Shown one piece after another: positions 45,243-55,785 of a stretch of DNA of 64,000 nucleotides. Origin of the DNA: Methyloprofundus sp. (lineage in GTDB: Bacteria; Pseudomonadota; Gammaproteobacteria; Methylococcales; Methylomonadaceae); contig AP023240.1 in assembly GCA_016592635.1 (NCBI GenBank), forward strand, positions 2,087,630-2,151,629, written 5' to 3'. The position numbers and the translations under genes are program-made. Position 1 is the first letter of the stretch, and each line of letters begins with the position of its first letter. The notes under the pieces were generated by a model. It did no database searches and had not been told where the DNA came from. It saw only the letters and a list, made by a program, of their open reading frames with translations.

Positions 45243-48200
45243 CTATTGTACAGTCAAGGCCATATGCACAACAATTTTATTATCTTCAGCATTAAGTGCC
45301 ACATCACCATCGAGAATAAAAATACGCCCCTGCTCAACCCCTCCTTCCTGCACTATATGCCGCGCAATATTGCGAGCACGCGTTAATGCCAAAGCTCGCA
45401 ACTTATGTTGATCAGGCTTGATCATACCTGACAGCATATTCTTAGCTACGGCATTAAACTCGCCCATGTCTTCATGAATAAGTTTCGGTGTACCAAATAG
45501 GGAGCGCTTACCTAACTCAGGAAAGGTTTTAATAAATAAATCCGCTAATAAGCGCTCATACTCATCGTCAGAAAGCTCTATATACTCTGCTAATTTTATT
45601 TCACCTTCTTTTTTAAGTTCAGCAGAACGAATTTGCTTTAATTGATCCAATAAGGCCTGCTCTTTCATCGCGGGCCAATCTTGATTGGTATAAGCTCCGC
45701 CTTTTACTTCAAGACTTAGTTTAGGTTTCTGCACAAGTGCGGTCGATAATTCAGCTATTTTATGTAGTTCTTCCGCGGATAATTCTGCACTCCCTGGCAC
45801 AAAACTGACCACACTAAAATCATCATCACTATTCAACAATGAGCCTATTGCAGAAAAGGGTGAAGCCGCTACCTTAACTAACAGGTTAACAAAAGTATCT
45901 AGCACTAAAGGCCCGACACTAAAATCTGGATCATCCATGCTACCTTGTAAAGGCATATTAATGGTGATTTTGCCATCCTTATCTTTTAATAAAGCAATTG
46001 CTAGGCCCAAAGGTAAGTCAACTGCATTAGGGCTATCCACATGCTCACCTAATTCAAGCTGATCAATTTGTAAATCATTGGTCGCCGTGAGCTTTTTATC
46101 TTCCACCTTATACATTAAGTCCAGCGACATTTTGCCTTTCTCAATCTTATTACCTGTGAACTCAACCATATAAGGCGACAAGAAAGGCAACGGCAAACTT
46201 CTAAAGTGCATTCCTATATCTAATTCATCCAAATTGGGTGTAAATGCCCCCTTAATATCAATCGGCGATAAATCAAAAACCTTACCTTTAATATCCACTT
46301 TTGTTTTTGTTTTTTGATTTGAGGTAACGCCGTCTATATCACCATCCAAATCATTAAGCTTTACCACAAAAGGTAAAATAAGTGAGTAGTCAGAGAAGTC
46401 TGACTCTCCCGCTCTAATATTAATTTCACCAATATTATAGGCAAAAGCAGACGAATTTTTAGCAGTAGGTTTAGCTTTGACCTTTTTTACTGGTTTTTTA
46501 CTCGGTTTTGCAGAAATAATGACATCATCAATATTGGTCGTTTTGTCTTTTTTAATGGTAACCCGCGCATACAGTTTATCCAAATCAATCGATTTAATAT
46601 TTAATTTGCCAGGTTGTAAATTAAAATCTAAACCATTAAGCCTTAACTCCTGCCAGTTCAAAAAATCCTGATTTAAAACATGGTCACGCGTATGTAATTT
46701 TTTTACACTGACTTGGCCTTTATAATTTAAGTCTAATTCGTCTTTAACAAGTGCAACAGCCAACTTCCCTTTGGTATTAAAGTTACCATTAACCACGTCA
46801 AGTCGTGCAAATTGGTTAATATAAGGTTCAAAAGTGCTGATCGCAATTTGACTGATGGCAATATTTAAATCTGTGCTAAAAGGCTCAAGCACTGAAGACC
46901 CCGAAATATTTATTTTACCTTTTTTATTAACTTGCAGACCCAATGCTAAAGGTAGCTTGGCACCTTGTTGTGTAGAAAAATTATTGACCGTAAAGTTTAA
47001 GGCAGATAAATTTAAATTAACTGGCTTCTGTGGAGTGAGATCTTTAAACTGCAAGGCATAATTTTCAATTTTAAATTCCTCTAGAGCCAAAGTCCATGGC
47101 GACTCCTTAGGCTGCGTCTTTGTTGCTTCTGGCTCAGCTTGTTGTGATTCTTCTGGCACTGCTGTTGCCGGAGCAAATAAGCTTTGGTAATTAATCACAC
47201 CTTGCTTATCTAGCCATGCCTGAATAGTTCCATCGCTAGTATTTAGTGATTTGATGAGCACATTTTTCTTTTGCAAATCAAAATCTAATCCAGCCATTTT
47301 AATACTAGGGACATGTACTAGCTTGGCATCTTGTTGACTCGCCAAGTTAAACGTATCTAAATTTAAATAGCCTTGATTTGCGGTCATTTGTAATAACTTA
47401 CCCGCAACAATATGATAATTTTTAATACCCAAATCTAAGGCAGAAATCGTTATTGCAACTGGCTCTGCTGGGCGTTGATCCGTAAAATTTAATTTCGATT
47501 TATTTAAAGCAAGCTCTGCTATTTTAATATCCCATGGCTTATCTTCTGTATCCATCGTATCCGTGGAACTTTCTTCAGGCGCTTCTGCTTGTGTCTGCGG
47601 CTGATCTTTTGTAGCAAAAAGTGCCTGATAATTAATTTCACCCGCAGGGGTTAACCACGTATCGAAAGCCGCTTGTCTAGATTCTACTTTAGCAATATTG
47701 ACAACTTGTTTTTGTAAATCAAAATCAATGCCATCAATGGAAAAATAAGGGATACTAATAACCGCTTTGTCATTATCTAAAGCGGTAAATTTTAAATTCT
47801 CAGTTAATAATTGGCCTTCTGTCAGCGTAAAAGCCACTTCTTCTTCAACATATGAGAATTCATAATTAAACTTGATTAACTGCGACCCATCAGTCCATTT
47901 AAACTTCATGGTATCTTGTAAAAAGAGTTTCCATACTCGTGCATATTGAATGCCTTTAATTTCCAACTCACCTGTTGAAAACACAGGGTTAACACCAAAA
48001 CTTCCCTTCCAGTTTAAAGTCCCGCCTGAATTTAACTTCAAGGAAAAACCTAAATCAGCACCTTCATCAGGCAAAGTACTAAAGTGCGCTAACTCTAAGC
48101 TAATATCTTTTACCAAGGTCGTTACAGGTTCCGCATAGGTTGAATCTACCCGCTCAAAATCACCTTGAATAAGAGCGACACGTTCAATAATAACAGGAAA

Positions 48201-48647
48201 AATACCACCCTCTTCCTCAGTCTCAGCCTTTTCAGGCTCTTCTTCTACGGAGTCAGATGCTAAATCACTGAAATTAAAACGGTCATCTTTTAAATGTTCT
48301 AATCTTACATAAGGTTCAACTAATCTAATATCTTCAAAAACTAAAGCCAAGTTTTTTATGCTAGACCAGACTTGGATATTAATATAAAACTCTTTAAAGG
48401 CAACAAACTTCTGTTGTTCATTTGCTTCCTGCATGGCAAAACCATGTAGTGCAAATTCCAGTGAAAACGGGTTAAAATCAACCTGCTCCAATGATGCTTT
48501 ACGGCCTGTCTCAGTCTCTATAATGCTAGGCAGTTGGCTCTCTATCACTTTAGGTAAAATTATAAAACCTAATAATGCATAGGTGGCAATTAGGCCGCCG
48601 ACAATCAGAGCCGGTTTACGAACTTTTTCTATTATTTCGGTATTCAT
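45243..48647 (-). CDS. DUF748/AsmA-like giant envelope protein
   Basis: 1134 residues. One N-terminal membrane helix (about 12-32) anchors a long periplasmic body of repeating beta units. The DUF748 pattern recurs: LEQVDFNPFSLEFALHGFAM, VEPYVRLEHL, LNFTDQRPAEPVAI and LQFKDLTPQKPVNL. The AsmA-like C-terminal block has INMPLQGSMDDPDFSVGPLV. The last part, SFVPGSAELSAEELHKIAEL, resembles an OmpA-like edge. AsmA relatives are thought to be bridge-like proteins carrying lipids between inner and outer membrane. It is a single gene with repeat-rich DNA upstream. The size is normal for the family. Confidence 0.9.
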   Translation of the reverse strand: MNTEIIEKVRKPALIVGGLIATYALLGFIILPKVIESQLPSIIETETGRKASLEQVDFNPFSLEFALHGFAMQEANEQQKFVAFKEFYINIQVWSSIKNLALVFEDIRLVEPYVRLEHLKDDRFNFSDLASDSVEEEPEKAETEEEGGIFPVIIERVALIQGDFERVDSTYAEPVTTLVKDISLELAHFSTLPDEGADLGFSLKLNSGGTLNWKGSFGVNPVFSTGELEIKGIQYARVWKLFLQDTMKFKWTDGSQLIKFNYEFSYVEEEVAFTLTEGQLLTENLKFTALDNDKAVISIPYFSIDGIDFDLQKQVVNIAKVESRQAAFDTWLTPAGEINYQALFATKDQPQTQAEAPEESSTDTMDTEDKPWDIKIAELALNKSKLNFTDQRPAEPVAITISALDLGIKNYHIVAGKLLQMTANQGYLNLDTFNLASQQDAKLVHVPSIKMAGLDFDLQKKNVLIKSLNTSDGTIQAWLDKQGVINYQSLFAPATAVPEESQQAEPEATKTQPKESPWTLALEEFKIENYALQFKDLTPQKPVNLNLSALNFTVNNFSTQQGAKLPLALGLQVNKKGKINISGSSVLEPFSTDLNIAISQIAISTFEPYINQFARLDVVNGNFNTKGKLAVALVKDELDLNYKGQVSVKKLHTRDHVLNQDFLNWQELRLNGLDFNLQPGKLNIKSIDLDKLYARVTIKKDKTTNIDDVIISAKPSKKPVKKVKAKPTAKNSSAFAYNIGEINIRAGESDFSDYSLILPFVVKLNDLDGDIDGVTSNQKTKTKVDIKGKVFDLSPIDIKGAFTPNLDELDIGMHFRSLPLPFLSPYMVEFTGNKIEKGKMSLDLMYKVEDKKLTATNDLQIDQLELGEHVDSPNAVDLPLGLAIALLKDKDGKITINMPLQGSMDDPDFSVGPLVLDTFVNLLVKVAASPFSAIGSLLNSDDDFSVVSFVPGSAELSAEELHKIAELSTALVQKPKLSLEVKGGAYTNQDWPAMKEQALLDQLKQIRSAELKKEGEIKLAEYIELSDDEYERLLADLFIKTFPELGKRSLFGTPKLIHEDMGEFNAVAKNMLSGMIKPDQHKLRALALTRARNIARHIVQEGGVEQGRIFILDGDVALNAEDNKIVVHMALTVQ

Positions 48648-48720
48648 AATTTTTACTTCAAGACTTAAACATTAGGCACGAAGTGCATCTTTCGGAGCTA
48701 GGTGCGCTTCTTATCGTTAA

Positions 48721-48828
48721 TAGTTCCCTCGCTCCAGCGTGGGAATTCATCCTTGATCGCTCCAGTGTTCCGGATACTTGACGCTGGAGCATCACAAGCA
48801 GCATTCCCACGTTGGAGCATGGGAACGA
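48721..48828. repeat. Palindromic repeat, family C
   Basis: TTCCCTCGCTCCAGCGTGGG faces CCCACGTTGGAGCATGGGAA, with an inner pair GCTCCAG / CTGGAGC. Units of the CGTTCCCACGCTCCAGCGTGGG kind are widespread in gammaproteobacterial intergenic DNA. Confidence 0.75.
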
Positions 48829-48917
48829 TAATAACTTCGCTTCCTGAGCAGGGCCGTGTTTCTACGCATTTCAAACGGAACAAACAAGGTCTTATCTTTA
48901 CTTACAAACGAGAATTC

Positions 48918-48949
48918 AATAATACCTGAACTGACTTTCAGGTATTATT
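48918..48949 (-). terminator. Probable terminator hairpin after amt
   Basis: AATAATACCTGAA pairs perfectly with TTCAGGTATTATT around a 6-base loop. It lies 53 bp downstream of the amt stop. There is no T-run beyond the stem, so efficiency is uncertain. Confidence 0.65.
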
Positions 48950-49001
48950 AATACCCTCTCCCCTTAATAGCAATACACAACAGTAGATTAATTTATCTAC
49001 T

Positions 49002-50294
49002 CTATAGGTTATGGTAACCTGTTTCTTCATGCAAGATAATATCCAAACCTTGCACCTCTTCATCTTCTGAAACACGTATGCCCATCACGCCATCAAGAAC
49101 TTTAAGAATGATATAACTAAAACCGGCACTCCAAGCAACTGTCACTACAACAGCTAGGGTCTGTACACCCACTTGTTCAAGCATACTCATTGATAACCCT
49201 AAGCCACCCATGCTTTCAGCTGCAAAAACACCCGTTAAAATAGAACCGATGATACCACCTACACCATGCACAGGAAAGACATCTAATGAGTCATCAATTT
49301 TGAAGTGACGCTTCACAATTTGTACTGCATAAAAACAGACGATACCTGCAGTAATACCAATAGCTAAAGCACCTGCAGGACCTACAAAGCCAGAAGCAGG
49401 CGTAATAGTTCCTAGACCTGCAACCATACCTGTCACAATACCCAGTACACTCGGCTTGCCAAACTTAATCCACTCAATGACCATCCACGTTAACGAGCCA
49501 GCAGCGGCACTAATATGAGTCACCAACATAGCCATACCCGCAGAACCATCTGCCGTTAATGCACTACCCGCATTAAAACCAAACCAGCCAACCCAGAGCA
49601 TACCCGCACCTGTCACGACCATAGGCATATTATGAGGTGGCATTGCCGTTGTTGGAAAACCTTTTCTGTTACCAATCACTAAAGCAACCACTAAAGCAGA
49701 GACCCCGGCAGTAATATGAATCACAATTCCGCCAGCAAAATCTAATGCTCCCATTTCAGCTAACCAACCGCCGCCCCATACCCAATGACAAACAGGAACA
49801 TAAACTAATAATGCCCATGCTGCACTAAATGCCATCATTGCAGAGAACTTCATCCGCTCTGCAAAAGCTCCTACGATTAACGCAGGCGTAATAATAGCAA
49901 ACGTCATTTGGAACATAAAATAAACCGTTTCCGGGATATCTCCTACCAAACTATCGGTACCCATATCAGGTATAAAAGCTTTGGATAAACCACCGATAAA
50001 AGCTTGTACACCACCACCATCAGTAAAAATAAGACTATACATACCTGCCATCCACATAATGGAAATAAGGCAAGTAATCGCAAAGCACTGCATCAAGACT
50101 GAGAGTACGTTTTTACTGCGCACTAAACCAGCATAAAATAATGACAGTCCCGGCAAGGTCATAAATAAAACTAAGGCTGTCGATGTTAAAATCCAAGCAG
50201 TATTGGCCTGATTTAGTTCTTCAGCAACTGCAAGGCCTGGCATTAACATTAATGCAAGCAAAGCCAAGCCTTTTTTGTGTTGTAAAATATTCAT
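49002..50294 (-). CDS. amtB: Ammonium transporter AmtB
   Basis: 430 residues from ATG 50294, chosen because CGGA precedes it by about 9 bases and a normal signal sequence follows (MNILQHKKGLALLALMLMPG). It is an inner-membrane ammonia channel with eleven helices. Family hallmarks include WILTSTALVLFMTLPGLSLF, GLVRSKNVLSVLMQ, DFAGGIVIHITAG with a pore His, and DVFPVHGVGGIIGSILTG with the second pore His. It is cotranscribed with glnK, 13 bp upstream, and its activity should be blocked by unmodified GlnK. Confidence 0.96.
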   Translation of the reverse strand: MNILQHKKGLALLALMLMPGLAVAEELNQANTAWILTSTALVLFMTLPGLSLFYAGLVRSKNVLSVLMQCFAITCLISIMWMAGMYSLIFTDGGGVQAFIGGLSKAFIPDMGTDSLVGDIPETVYFMFQMTFAIITPALIVGAFAERMKFSAMMAFSAAWALLVYVPVCHWVWGGGWLAEMGALDFAGGIVIHITAGVSALVVALVIGNRKGFPTTAMPPHNMPMVVTGAGMLWVGWFGFNAGSALTADGSAGMAMLVTHISAAAGSLTWMVIEWIKFGKPSVLGIVTGMVAGLGTITPASGFVGPAGALAIGITAGIVCFYAVQIVKRHFKIDDSLDVFPVHGVGGIIGSILTGVFAAESMGGLGLSMSMLEQVGVQTLAVVVTVAWSAGFSYIILKVLDGVMGIRVSEDEEVQGLDIILHEETGYHNL

Positions 50295-50307
50295 TATCAT
50301 TTCCGAA

Positions 50308-50968
<661 letters not shown>

Positions 50969-51766
50969 ATGTTTAAAGCTTTATTTCTCGCTCTAATTCT
51001 ATTACAAGGTTGTAGTAGTTTGACCTCACAACCCGTCTCTGCCACTACTGAAGGAACTCAAACCATGTCTCAGCTGCTACTTAATCAACAGTGGCAGCTT
51101 ACTGGTTATTTAACGCCACAAGACATGCAAGCTCCATTAGCTAAGCATTTGGCAACCATTGAGTTTGCTACAAAAAAACTATCTGGAAGTACGGGATGCA
51201 ATCAATATTTTGCCAGCTACCAACATACAGAACCTAATGCTCTCCAAATTTCTCAGCCAGGCTCTACCATGATGGCATGTTTTGGGGGAGTTATGCAGCA
51301 AGAGCAACAATACTTAACAAACTTAGCAAAAATCCGCTACTTCAAAGTTGATCATGAACAGCTACAATTACTAGATAAGCAACAACAAACACTGTTAATT
51401 TTTAAGCTCGCACCCACCCTATCTTTGCAAGATACCCACTGGCAAATGACGGGTATTAATAATGGCAAGGGCGGCTTAGTCAGTAGCGCTTTCACAAAAA
51501 AAGCCCACTTGTTATTTACTAATGAAAAATTACAAGGGAAAACGGGCTGCAATACGCTGTTTGCAGCTTACCAAATTGATGGCAACAAATTAAGCATCAG
51601 CACAGTAGGTAGCACCCGTATGCGCTGCACTGAAAGTGCTTTAATGCTTCAAGAACAACAGATCATACAAGCTTTAGCTAAAGTTGATCATTTTGAAATA
51701 CGCAATCAGCAACTACGGTTACTAAGCGCTCAGGGGGCGTTACTATTAAGCTTAAAACAACGATAA
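50969..51766 (+). CDS. Lipoprotein with two META domains (HslJ-like)
   Basis: 265 residues. The signal LALILLQGCSSL has a good lipobox with Cys at about residue 15. Two META domains follow. The first (about 35-145) has QWQLTGYLTP, KLSGSTGCNQYFASY and GSTMMACFGG; the second (about 150-262) has HWQMTGINNG, KLQGKTGCNTLFAAY and GSTRMRCTES. Each keeps the GCN motif and a later Cys. The related HslJ of E. coli is a heat-inducible outer-membrane lipoprotein. A tandem arrangement arose by internal duplication. It is followed at 58 bp by the CinA-like gene. Confidence 0.85.
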   Translation: MFKALFLALILLQGCSSLTSQPVSATTEGTQTMSQLLLNQQWQLTGYLTPQDMQAPLAKHLATIEFATKKLSGSTGCNQYFASYQHTEPNALQISQPGSTMMACFGGVMQQEQQYLTNLAKIRYFKVDHEQLQLLDKQQQTLLIFKLAPTLSLQDTHWQMTGINNGKGGLVSSAFTKKAHLLFTNEKLQGKTGCNTLFAAYQIDGNKLSISTVGSTRMRCTESALMLQEQQIIQALAKVDHFEIRNQQLRLLSAQGALLLSLKQR

Positions 51767-51824
51767 TAAATACTATCATCCCCCTCCCCAACTAAAAACA
51801 CCTATTACTATTAAGTCAAAAATC

Positions 51825-53042
51825 ATGAAGCCAGTTGTAGAAATATTTTCCCAAGGTGAAGAAGTTATTAGTGGTCAGACTGTCGATAGTAATGCCGCAT
51901 GGTTATCACAAAAGCTGGTACAAATGGGCTTTACTATTACTCGGCATACTGCTGTAGGTGATAACTTGGTCGATTTGCAAACTCTGCTGCAAGAAATATC
52001 TACCCGTGCTGATGTGTGTATTTGTACCGGCGGCTTAGGCCCTACAATTGATGATCTTACCACCCAAGCAGTGGCTGAAGCATTTGCGCGACCACTTGAA
52101 CTGGATGACATAGCACTGGAACAAATCACTCAATTTTTTGCCAACCGTAAACGCACAATGGTTGATTCTAATCGTAAGCAAGCTTATTTCCCCGCTGGTG
52201 CTGAGCGCATTGATAATGCATGGGGCTCTGCACCAGGTTTTTCCATACAGCAGCAACGTTGTTGGTTCGCCTTTGTACCTGGCGTGCCTTTTGAAATGAA
52301 AGGTATGTTTAATGAAATCATTGCCGAACAACTAGCACAAAGCTTTAGCCTGCAAGCAGACCAATTAGTTACCCTTCGCACGGTCGGCATTGGAGAATCG
52401 AATATCCAAGAAAAACTAACCGACCTCTCTTTACCTCAAAATGTACAGCTTAGTTTTCGGGCAGGTACCGATGAAGTACAAACCAAATTGCTCTTTCCAG
52501 CCAATATAGAGCAGCCATTACAGAGCACTACTGTCCAGCAGGTCGCAGATAATATTGGTGATTATGTCTTTGCAATTGATAGTTCAAGCAAACCACAAGG
52601 GGGACTAGTTGATATTATTGCTCAACTAATGCAGCAACAGAACTTAACCTTATCTGTCATGGAAACTGCAGCTCAAGGCTTAATTGCCGCAAAATGTTTA
52701 GGTCAGCCCTGGTTGCTCAGCGCTGCTTTCAATCAAGCATTCCACACTGCAACTGAACCATTGAGTAGTGTAGATCGTATCAACTCAGCCATTAAAATTG
52801 CACAAAAGATACAAGGGCAAGACCAAGCTGATTTGGTGTTGGTACAAAGCTACCATGGTAGCTGTGCACAATTCCAAAATAAAGCAGATATTATCACTTT
52901 AACAACACTACTGTTAACACCAGATGAAATTCGACAAAGCACTCATGATATCGGCGGCCCTGCAAAACGCAAACAAAACCAAGCAGCTGTCTTATCACTT
53001 GATTTATTGCGTCGTTATTTACAACATAAAACTGCAATTTAA
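51825..53042 (+). CDS. CinA-like protein with degenerate deamidase domain
   Basis: 405 residues, normal CinA length. The N-terminal MoaB-like domain is intact: VEIFSQGEEVISGQTVDSNA, CICTGGLGPTIDDLTTQAVA and FVPGVPFEMKGMF. It may act as an ADP-ribose pyrophosphatase. The C-terminal domain should be a nicotinamide-nucleotide amidase with the motif ESCTGG. Here it reads ETAAQG at 280-285, and the following GxxxYxxxxK region (usually holding Tyr and Lys) reads SAAFNQAFH. The catalytic Ser and partners are lost, so that half is likely inactive. Confidence 0.85.
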   Translation: MKPVVEIFSQGEEVISGQTVDSNAAWLSQKLVQMGFTITRHTAVGDNLVDLQTLLQEISTRADVCICTGGLGPTIDDLTTQAVAEAFARPLELDDIALEQITQFFANRKRTMVDSNRKQAYFPAGAERIDNAWGSAPGFSIQQQRCWFAFVPGVPFEMKGMFNEIIAEQLAQSFSLQADQLVTLRTVGIGESNIQEKLTDLSLPQNVQLSFRAGTDEVQTKLLFPANIEQPLQSTTVQQVADNIGDYVFAIDSSSKPQGGLVDIIAQLMQQQNLTLSVMETAAQGLIAAKCLGQPWLLSAAFNQAFHTATEPLSSVDRINSAIKIAQKIQGQDQADLVLVQSYHGSCAQFQNKADIITLTTLLLTPDEIRQSTHDIGGPAKRKQNQAAVLSLDLLRRYLQHKTAI

Positions 53043-53365
53043 ACTTGGTACTTACATAAATGATAAAGCCTTCTACTAGCGTGATGGTTCTCCGCTAAGT
53101 TATCTTTCTTCTACAAAATAACTGTACACCTGAGTTATCATGCCTTCAACTCTTTTATTCCCTACAAAATTAAGTCAAACGTGGCATATTCTTGTATTCC
53201 CTTGAAATAACAAATTTTATTTTCCAGATTTAGCTACGCGTCAATCATTCTCCATGATAATATAATGAGTTAAATAAATTCCTCTGACTACAAAGTCTTA
53301 AGATTTTATTAAGCGCACTCGCTCCCACCCAAGAAGAAATTTCCTCTGTAATAAGCTACCCAACC
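53043..53365. other. Intergenic region, no gene seen
   Basis: 323 bp, AT-rich, upstream of the copper-protein operon. It should contain its promoter. No repeat or operator could be assigned. Confidence 0.5.
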
Positions 53366-55015
53366 ATGCACAACAAACTCCTGTATTACCGCCTTATACC
53401 TGTCGTCTTTGTTTTAATTGCCTTAGCCATATGGCTGCAACCCGCTTTTTTTGAACGCGCTACTGGCATTAATTTACCCGCAGGCCAACAACCACAATTA
53501 ACACAAACCTTAAAAATTGATAAGCCTTGTATCGCCGAGCACCCAGAATGGCGTACAGCACAAACTATTGATGGCGTAGAAATAGCAGAATCTTTACTGT
53601 GCGAGCCTGATAACCCAGATAATGTTGCTGCTTTTGTGCTCGGTATGAATAATATTTCTATGCGCACTTTTATGAATAGCCGCATTGCTGAAGATGCACT
53701 CATCAAGGGAGATGATTTGGATGGTGATGGTGACCCTGATATTATCCATATTAAATTGGAGGTTCTGGAACTAAATGGTGCGACACCTGATAGCCCGGGC
53801 GTTTTTCCTACTTATGATATTGCACCTGGTATTCAGCCAGGTATGTGGGCTTTTTCGCCAAAATTACGCGGTATGAGCGTAAAGAATTTCCGCTCACAAA
53901 AAGCCAATGCTATTTTGCGCGCACCCTCACCTGTTATTCGTGTTGAGCAAGGCGATAAAGTATTTATTACTTTAGAAAATACACACTATTTCCCGCATAC
54001 ATTGCATTTTCATGGGGTTGACCATGCTTTTCAAACTGCTGCAGGTGATGATAATGATGGCGTGCCGGTCACAGGCTCTAAACCGGTAATGCCAGGTTCT
54101 ATACGCACTTATGAATTACAGCCCCGCCATGCAGGTACCATGCTTTACCACTGCCATGTACAAACAGATAAACATCTAATGATGGGCTTAAATGGCATGT
54201 TTGTTGTTGAAGAAAACAAGCCTAATAATTGGCTACAAACTTTTAATGTCGGAGCTGGTCATGTTCGCCATTCATCAGTCGCTATTAAAGAAAAATTTGA
54301 TCGTGAATACGATTTACATTATCAATCTATTGATAAAAATTTGGCTAAAACCATTCAAGACTCTAATGATATTCGCGAAATATCCAAACAAATGCACCGT
54401 GTCTACAATATGAGTGAGTCCAACGAAAACTACTTTATGCTCAATGGTCACTCTTTTCCTTACACCTTGCGTGATGCCTTAATTATTGCCAAACCTGACG
54501 AAAATATTAAATTGCGTATTGCCAATACCCAGCACAGTAATATTGCCGTGCATATCCATGGGCATAAAGCGACCATTACTGACTATGATGGTGTCGCACA
54601 AAACCCTGCTGCACAAATTACCCGTGATGTGTATGGTTTATCTGCTGCACAGAGGATTGACTTACATTTGCAAACAACTAACGATGGCTTGCATAGCTAT
54701 GGTGAAGGTGTTTGGTTATTTCATGATCATGTCGAAATGGGTGTTGCTAATGACGGCATGAGCCCAGGGGGTAATATCGCCTTACTGGTTTATGAAAGCT
54801 TTTTAGGCGAACATGGTTTACCTAAACTACGTGCAGATGCCTTAGATGATGTCTTCACCAATAGCTATTACGCCAAACAACGTCCACTTTGGGGTAAACA
54901 AGAAGCAGGTATGCTAGCTCCTGATTACTTACATATTATTCTCTTTGGCTTATTAATCGGCGCCATTATGGGGTTGGTTTTATTTATTATTCGCGGTTTA
55001 CGTCAGGAGGCATAA
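53366..55015 (+). CDS. Membrane-anchored two-domain multicopper oxidase
   Basis: 549 residues. It has an N-terminal membrane/signal segment (10-25) and a C-terminal helix (521-543). Copper ligands are clear: HTLHFHG (His214, His216), YHCHVQTDKHLMMG (His262, Cys263, His264, His270), AVHIHG (His396, His398) and FHDHVEMG (His453, His455). The type 1 Cys is in the first cupredoxin domain only, as in type B two-domain enzymes and nitrite reductase relatives. An extra N-terminal region (50-185) carries GDDLDGDGDPD, a calcium-loop-like sequence not normal for the family. The substrate is unknown. The next gene starts 1 bp after its stop. Confidence 0.85.
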   Translation: MHNKLLYYRLIPVVFVLIALAIWLQPAFFERATGINLPAGQQPQLTQTLKIDKPCIAEHPEWRTAQTIDGVEIAESLLCEPDNPDNVAAFVLGMNNISMRTFMNSRIAEDALIKGDDLDGDGDPDIIHIKLEVLELNGATPDSPGVFPTYDIAPGIQPGMWAFSPKLRGMSVKNFRSQKANAILRAPSPVIRVEQGDKVFITLENTHYFPHTLHFHGVDHAFQTAAGDDNDGVPVTGSKPVMPGSIRTYELQPRHAGTMLYHCHVQTDKHLMMGLNGMFVVEENKPNNWLQTFNVGAGHVRHSSVAIKEKFDREYDLHYQSIDKNLAKTIQDSNDIREISKQMHRVYNMSESNENYFMLNGHSFPYTLRDALIIAKPDENIKLRIANTQHSNIAVHIHGHKATITDYDGVAQNPAAQITRDVYGLSAAQRIDLHLQTTNDGLHSYGEGVWLFHDHVEMGVANDGMSPGGNIALLVYESFLGEHGLPKLRADALDDVFTNSYYAKQRPLWGKQEAGMLAPDYLHIILFGLLIGAIMGLVLFIIRGLRQEA

Positions 55016-55016
55016 T

Positions 55017-55670
55017 ATGAAACAAACTATCTTGATTTTATTATCTTTGCTGTGCAGCAACACAGCTTTAGCTGCGATGAATCATGGCGGCATGATTATG
55101 GATGAGAACGGCATGATCATGAATCATAATCCAGACAAATTACCCAAAGATTGTAAAGCCATTTCTGAGGATGTTGATATTACCATTCGCGGTGGACACA
55201 AATTTGCCAAGGACTTTGCCGGCAAAATGTTTACCTATGATAAACGCGACTGGCAAGTACCGCCTTGCGCGCGCGTAAACGTTACCTTTATTAACGAAGA
55301 TGATATTCGCCATCAATTTATGATTCATGGCCTACCTGGTTATATGTACCCTAAGGGCATGTTTACCATTGAAATATACGGTAAAAATCAAAAAACAGGT
55401 TCATTTATTGTGCCAAGTCGTGACTATACCTATTACATTCATTGCGAAGTATCACAGCACACTGAAAAAGGTATGAAAGGCCAGTTAAAGGTAGGTAAAG
55501 GTAGTGGCGATTTAGATAGTATTTTAGGTTTGACTCCATCGTTAACACCTGATGTTTACCCTATTAATAATAACAAATATACTTGGATTGCATTAATTGC
55601 TAGTGCCCTTATAGGTATTTTGTTAATACACCTTCTGGGGGCAAAAATCAGGCAGCACTCCAAAACCTGA
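55017..55670 (+). CDS. Membrane-bound cupredoxin (type 1 copper)
   Basis: 217 residues. A signal peptide ends near ALAAMNHG. The start of the mature protein is Met/His-rich (MNHGGMIMDENGMIMNHN), a possible copper-loading site. The cupredoxin has His99 in DDIRHQF and the cluster IHCEVSQHTEKGM with Cys143, His148 and Met153, a complete type 1 set. One helix at 187-207 anchors the C-terminus. AGGAGG just inside the preceding gene serves as ribosome site. It probably passes electrons to or from the adjacent multicopper oxidase at the outer face of the inner membrane. Confidence 0.85.
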   Translation: MKQTILILLSLLCSNTALAAMNHGGMIMDENGMIMNHNPDKLPKDCKAISEDVDITIRGGHKFAKDFAGKMFTYDKRDWQVPPCARVNVTFINEDDIRHQFMIHGLPGYMYPKGMFTIEIYGKNQKTGSFIVPSRDYTYYIHCEVSQHTEKGMKGQLKVGKGSGDLDSILGLTPSLTPDVYPINNNKYTWIALIASALIGILLIHLLGAKIRQHSKT

Positions 55671-55712
55671 AGTTTTAATATTATTGAGTATTCATTATTA
55701 CAATAAACGCCA

Positions 55713-55756
55713 GATTCTACTATATCTGGGCTACACAGCCCAGATATAGTAGAATC
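55713..55756. repeat. Perfect 20-bp hairpin
   Basis: Arms 55713-55732 and 55737-55756 pair exactly (GATTCTACTATATCTGGGCT) with ACAC as loop. It lies between the cupredoxin gene and the TM2 gene. It could stop transcription or protect a transcript end, but lacks a T-run. Confidence 0.8.
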
Positions 55757-55785
55757 ACAGCCCTATAATTAAAAAGGCTTACACC

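Larger units (their letters stand above)
48648..49001. other. Intergenic region made of repeats
   Basis: Holds a partial family A repeat (AAGTGCATC...GTGCGCTT, about 48681-48709), the family C palindrome at 48721-48828 and the hairpin at 48918-48949. No gene is seen; short frames across it are shadows of the palindromes. Confidence 0.6.

Noticed and set aside
55713..55756. Perfect hairpin as an intrinsic terminator
   Set aside because: No T-run follows on either strand, so it is listed as a repeat only.
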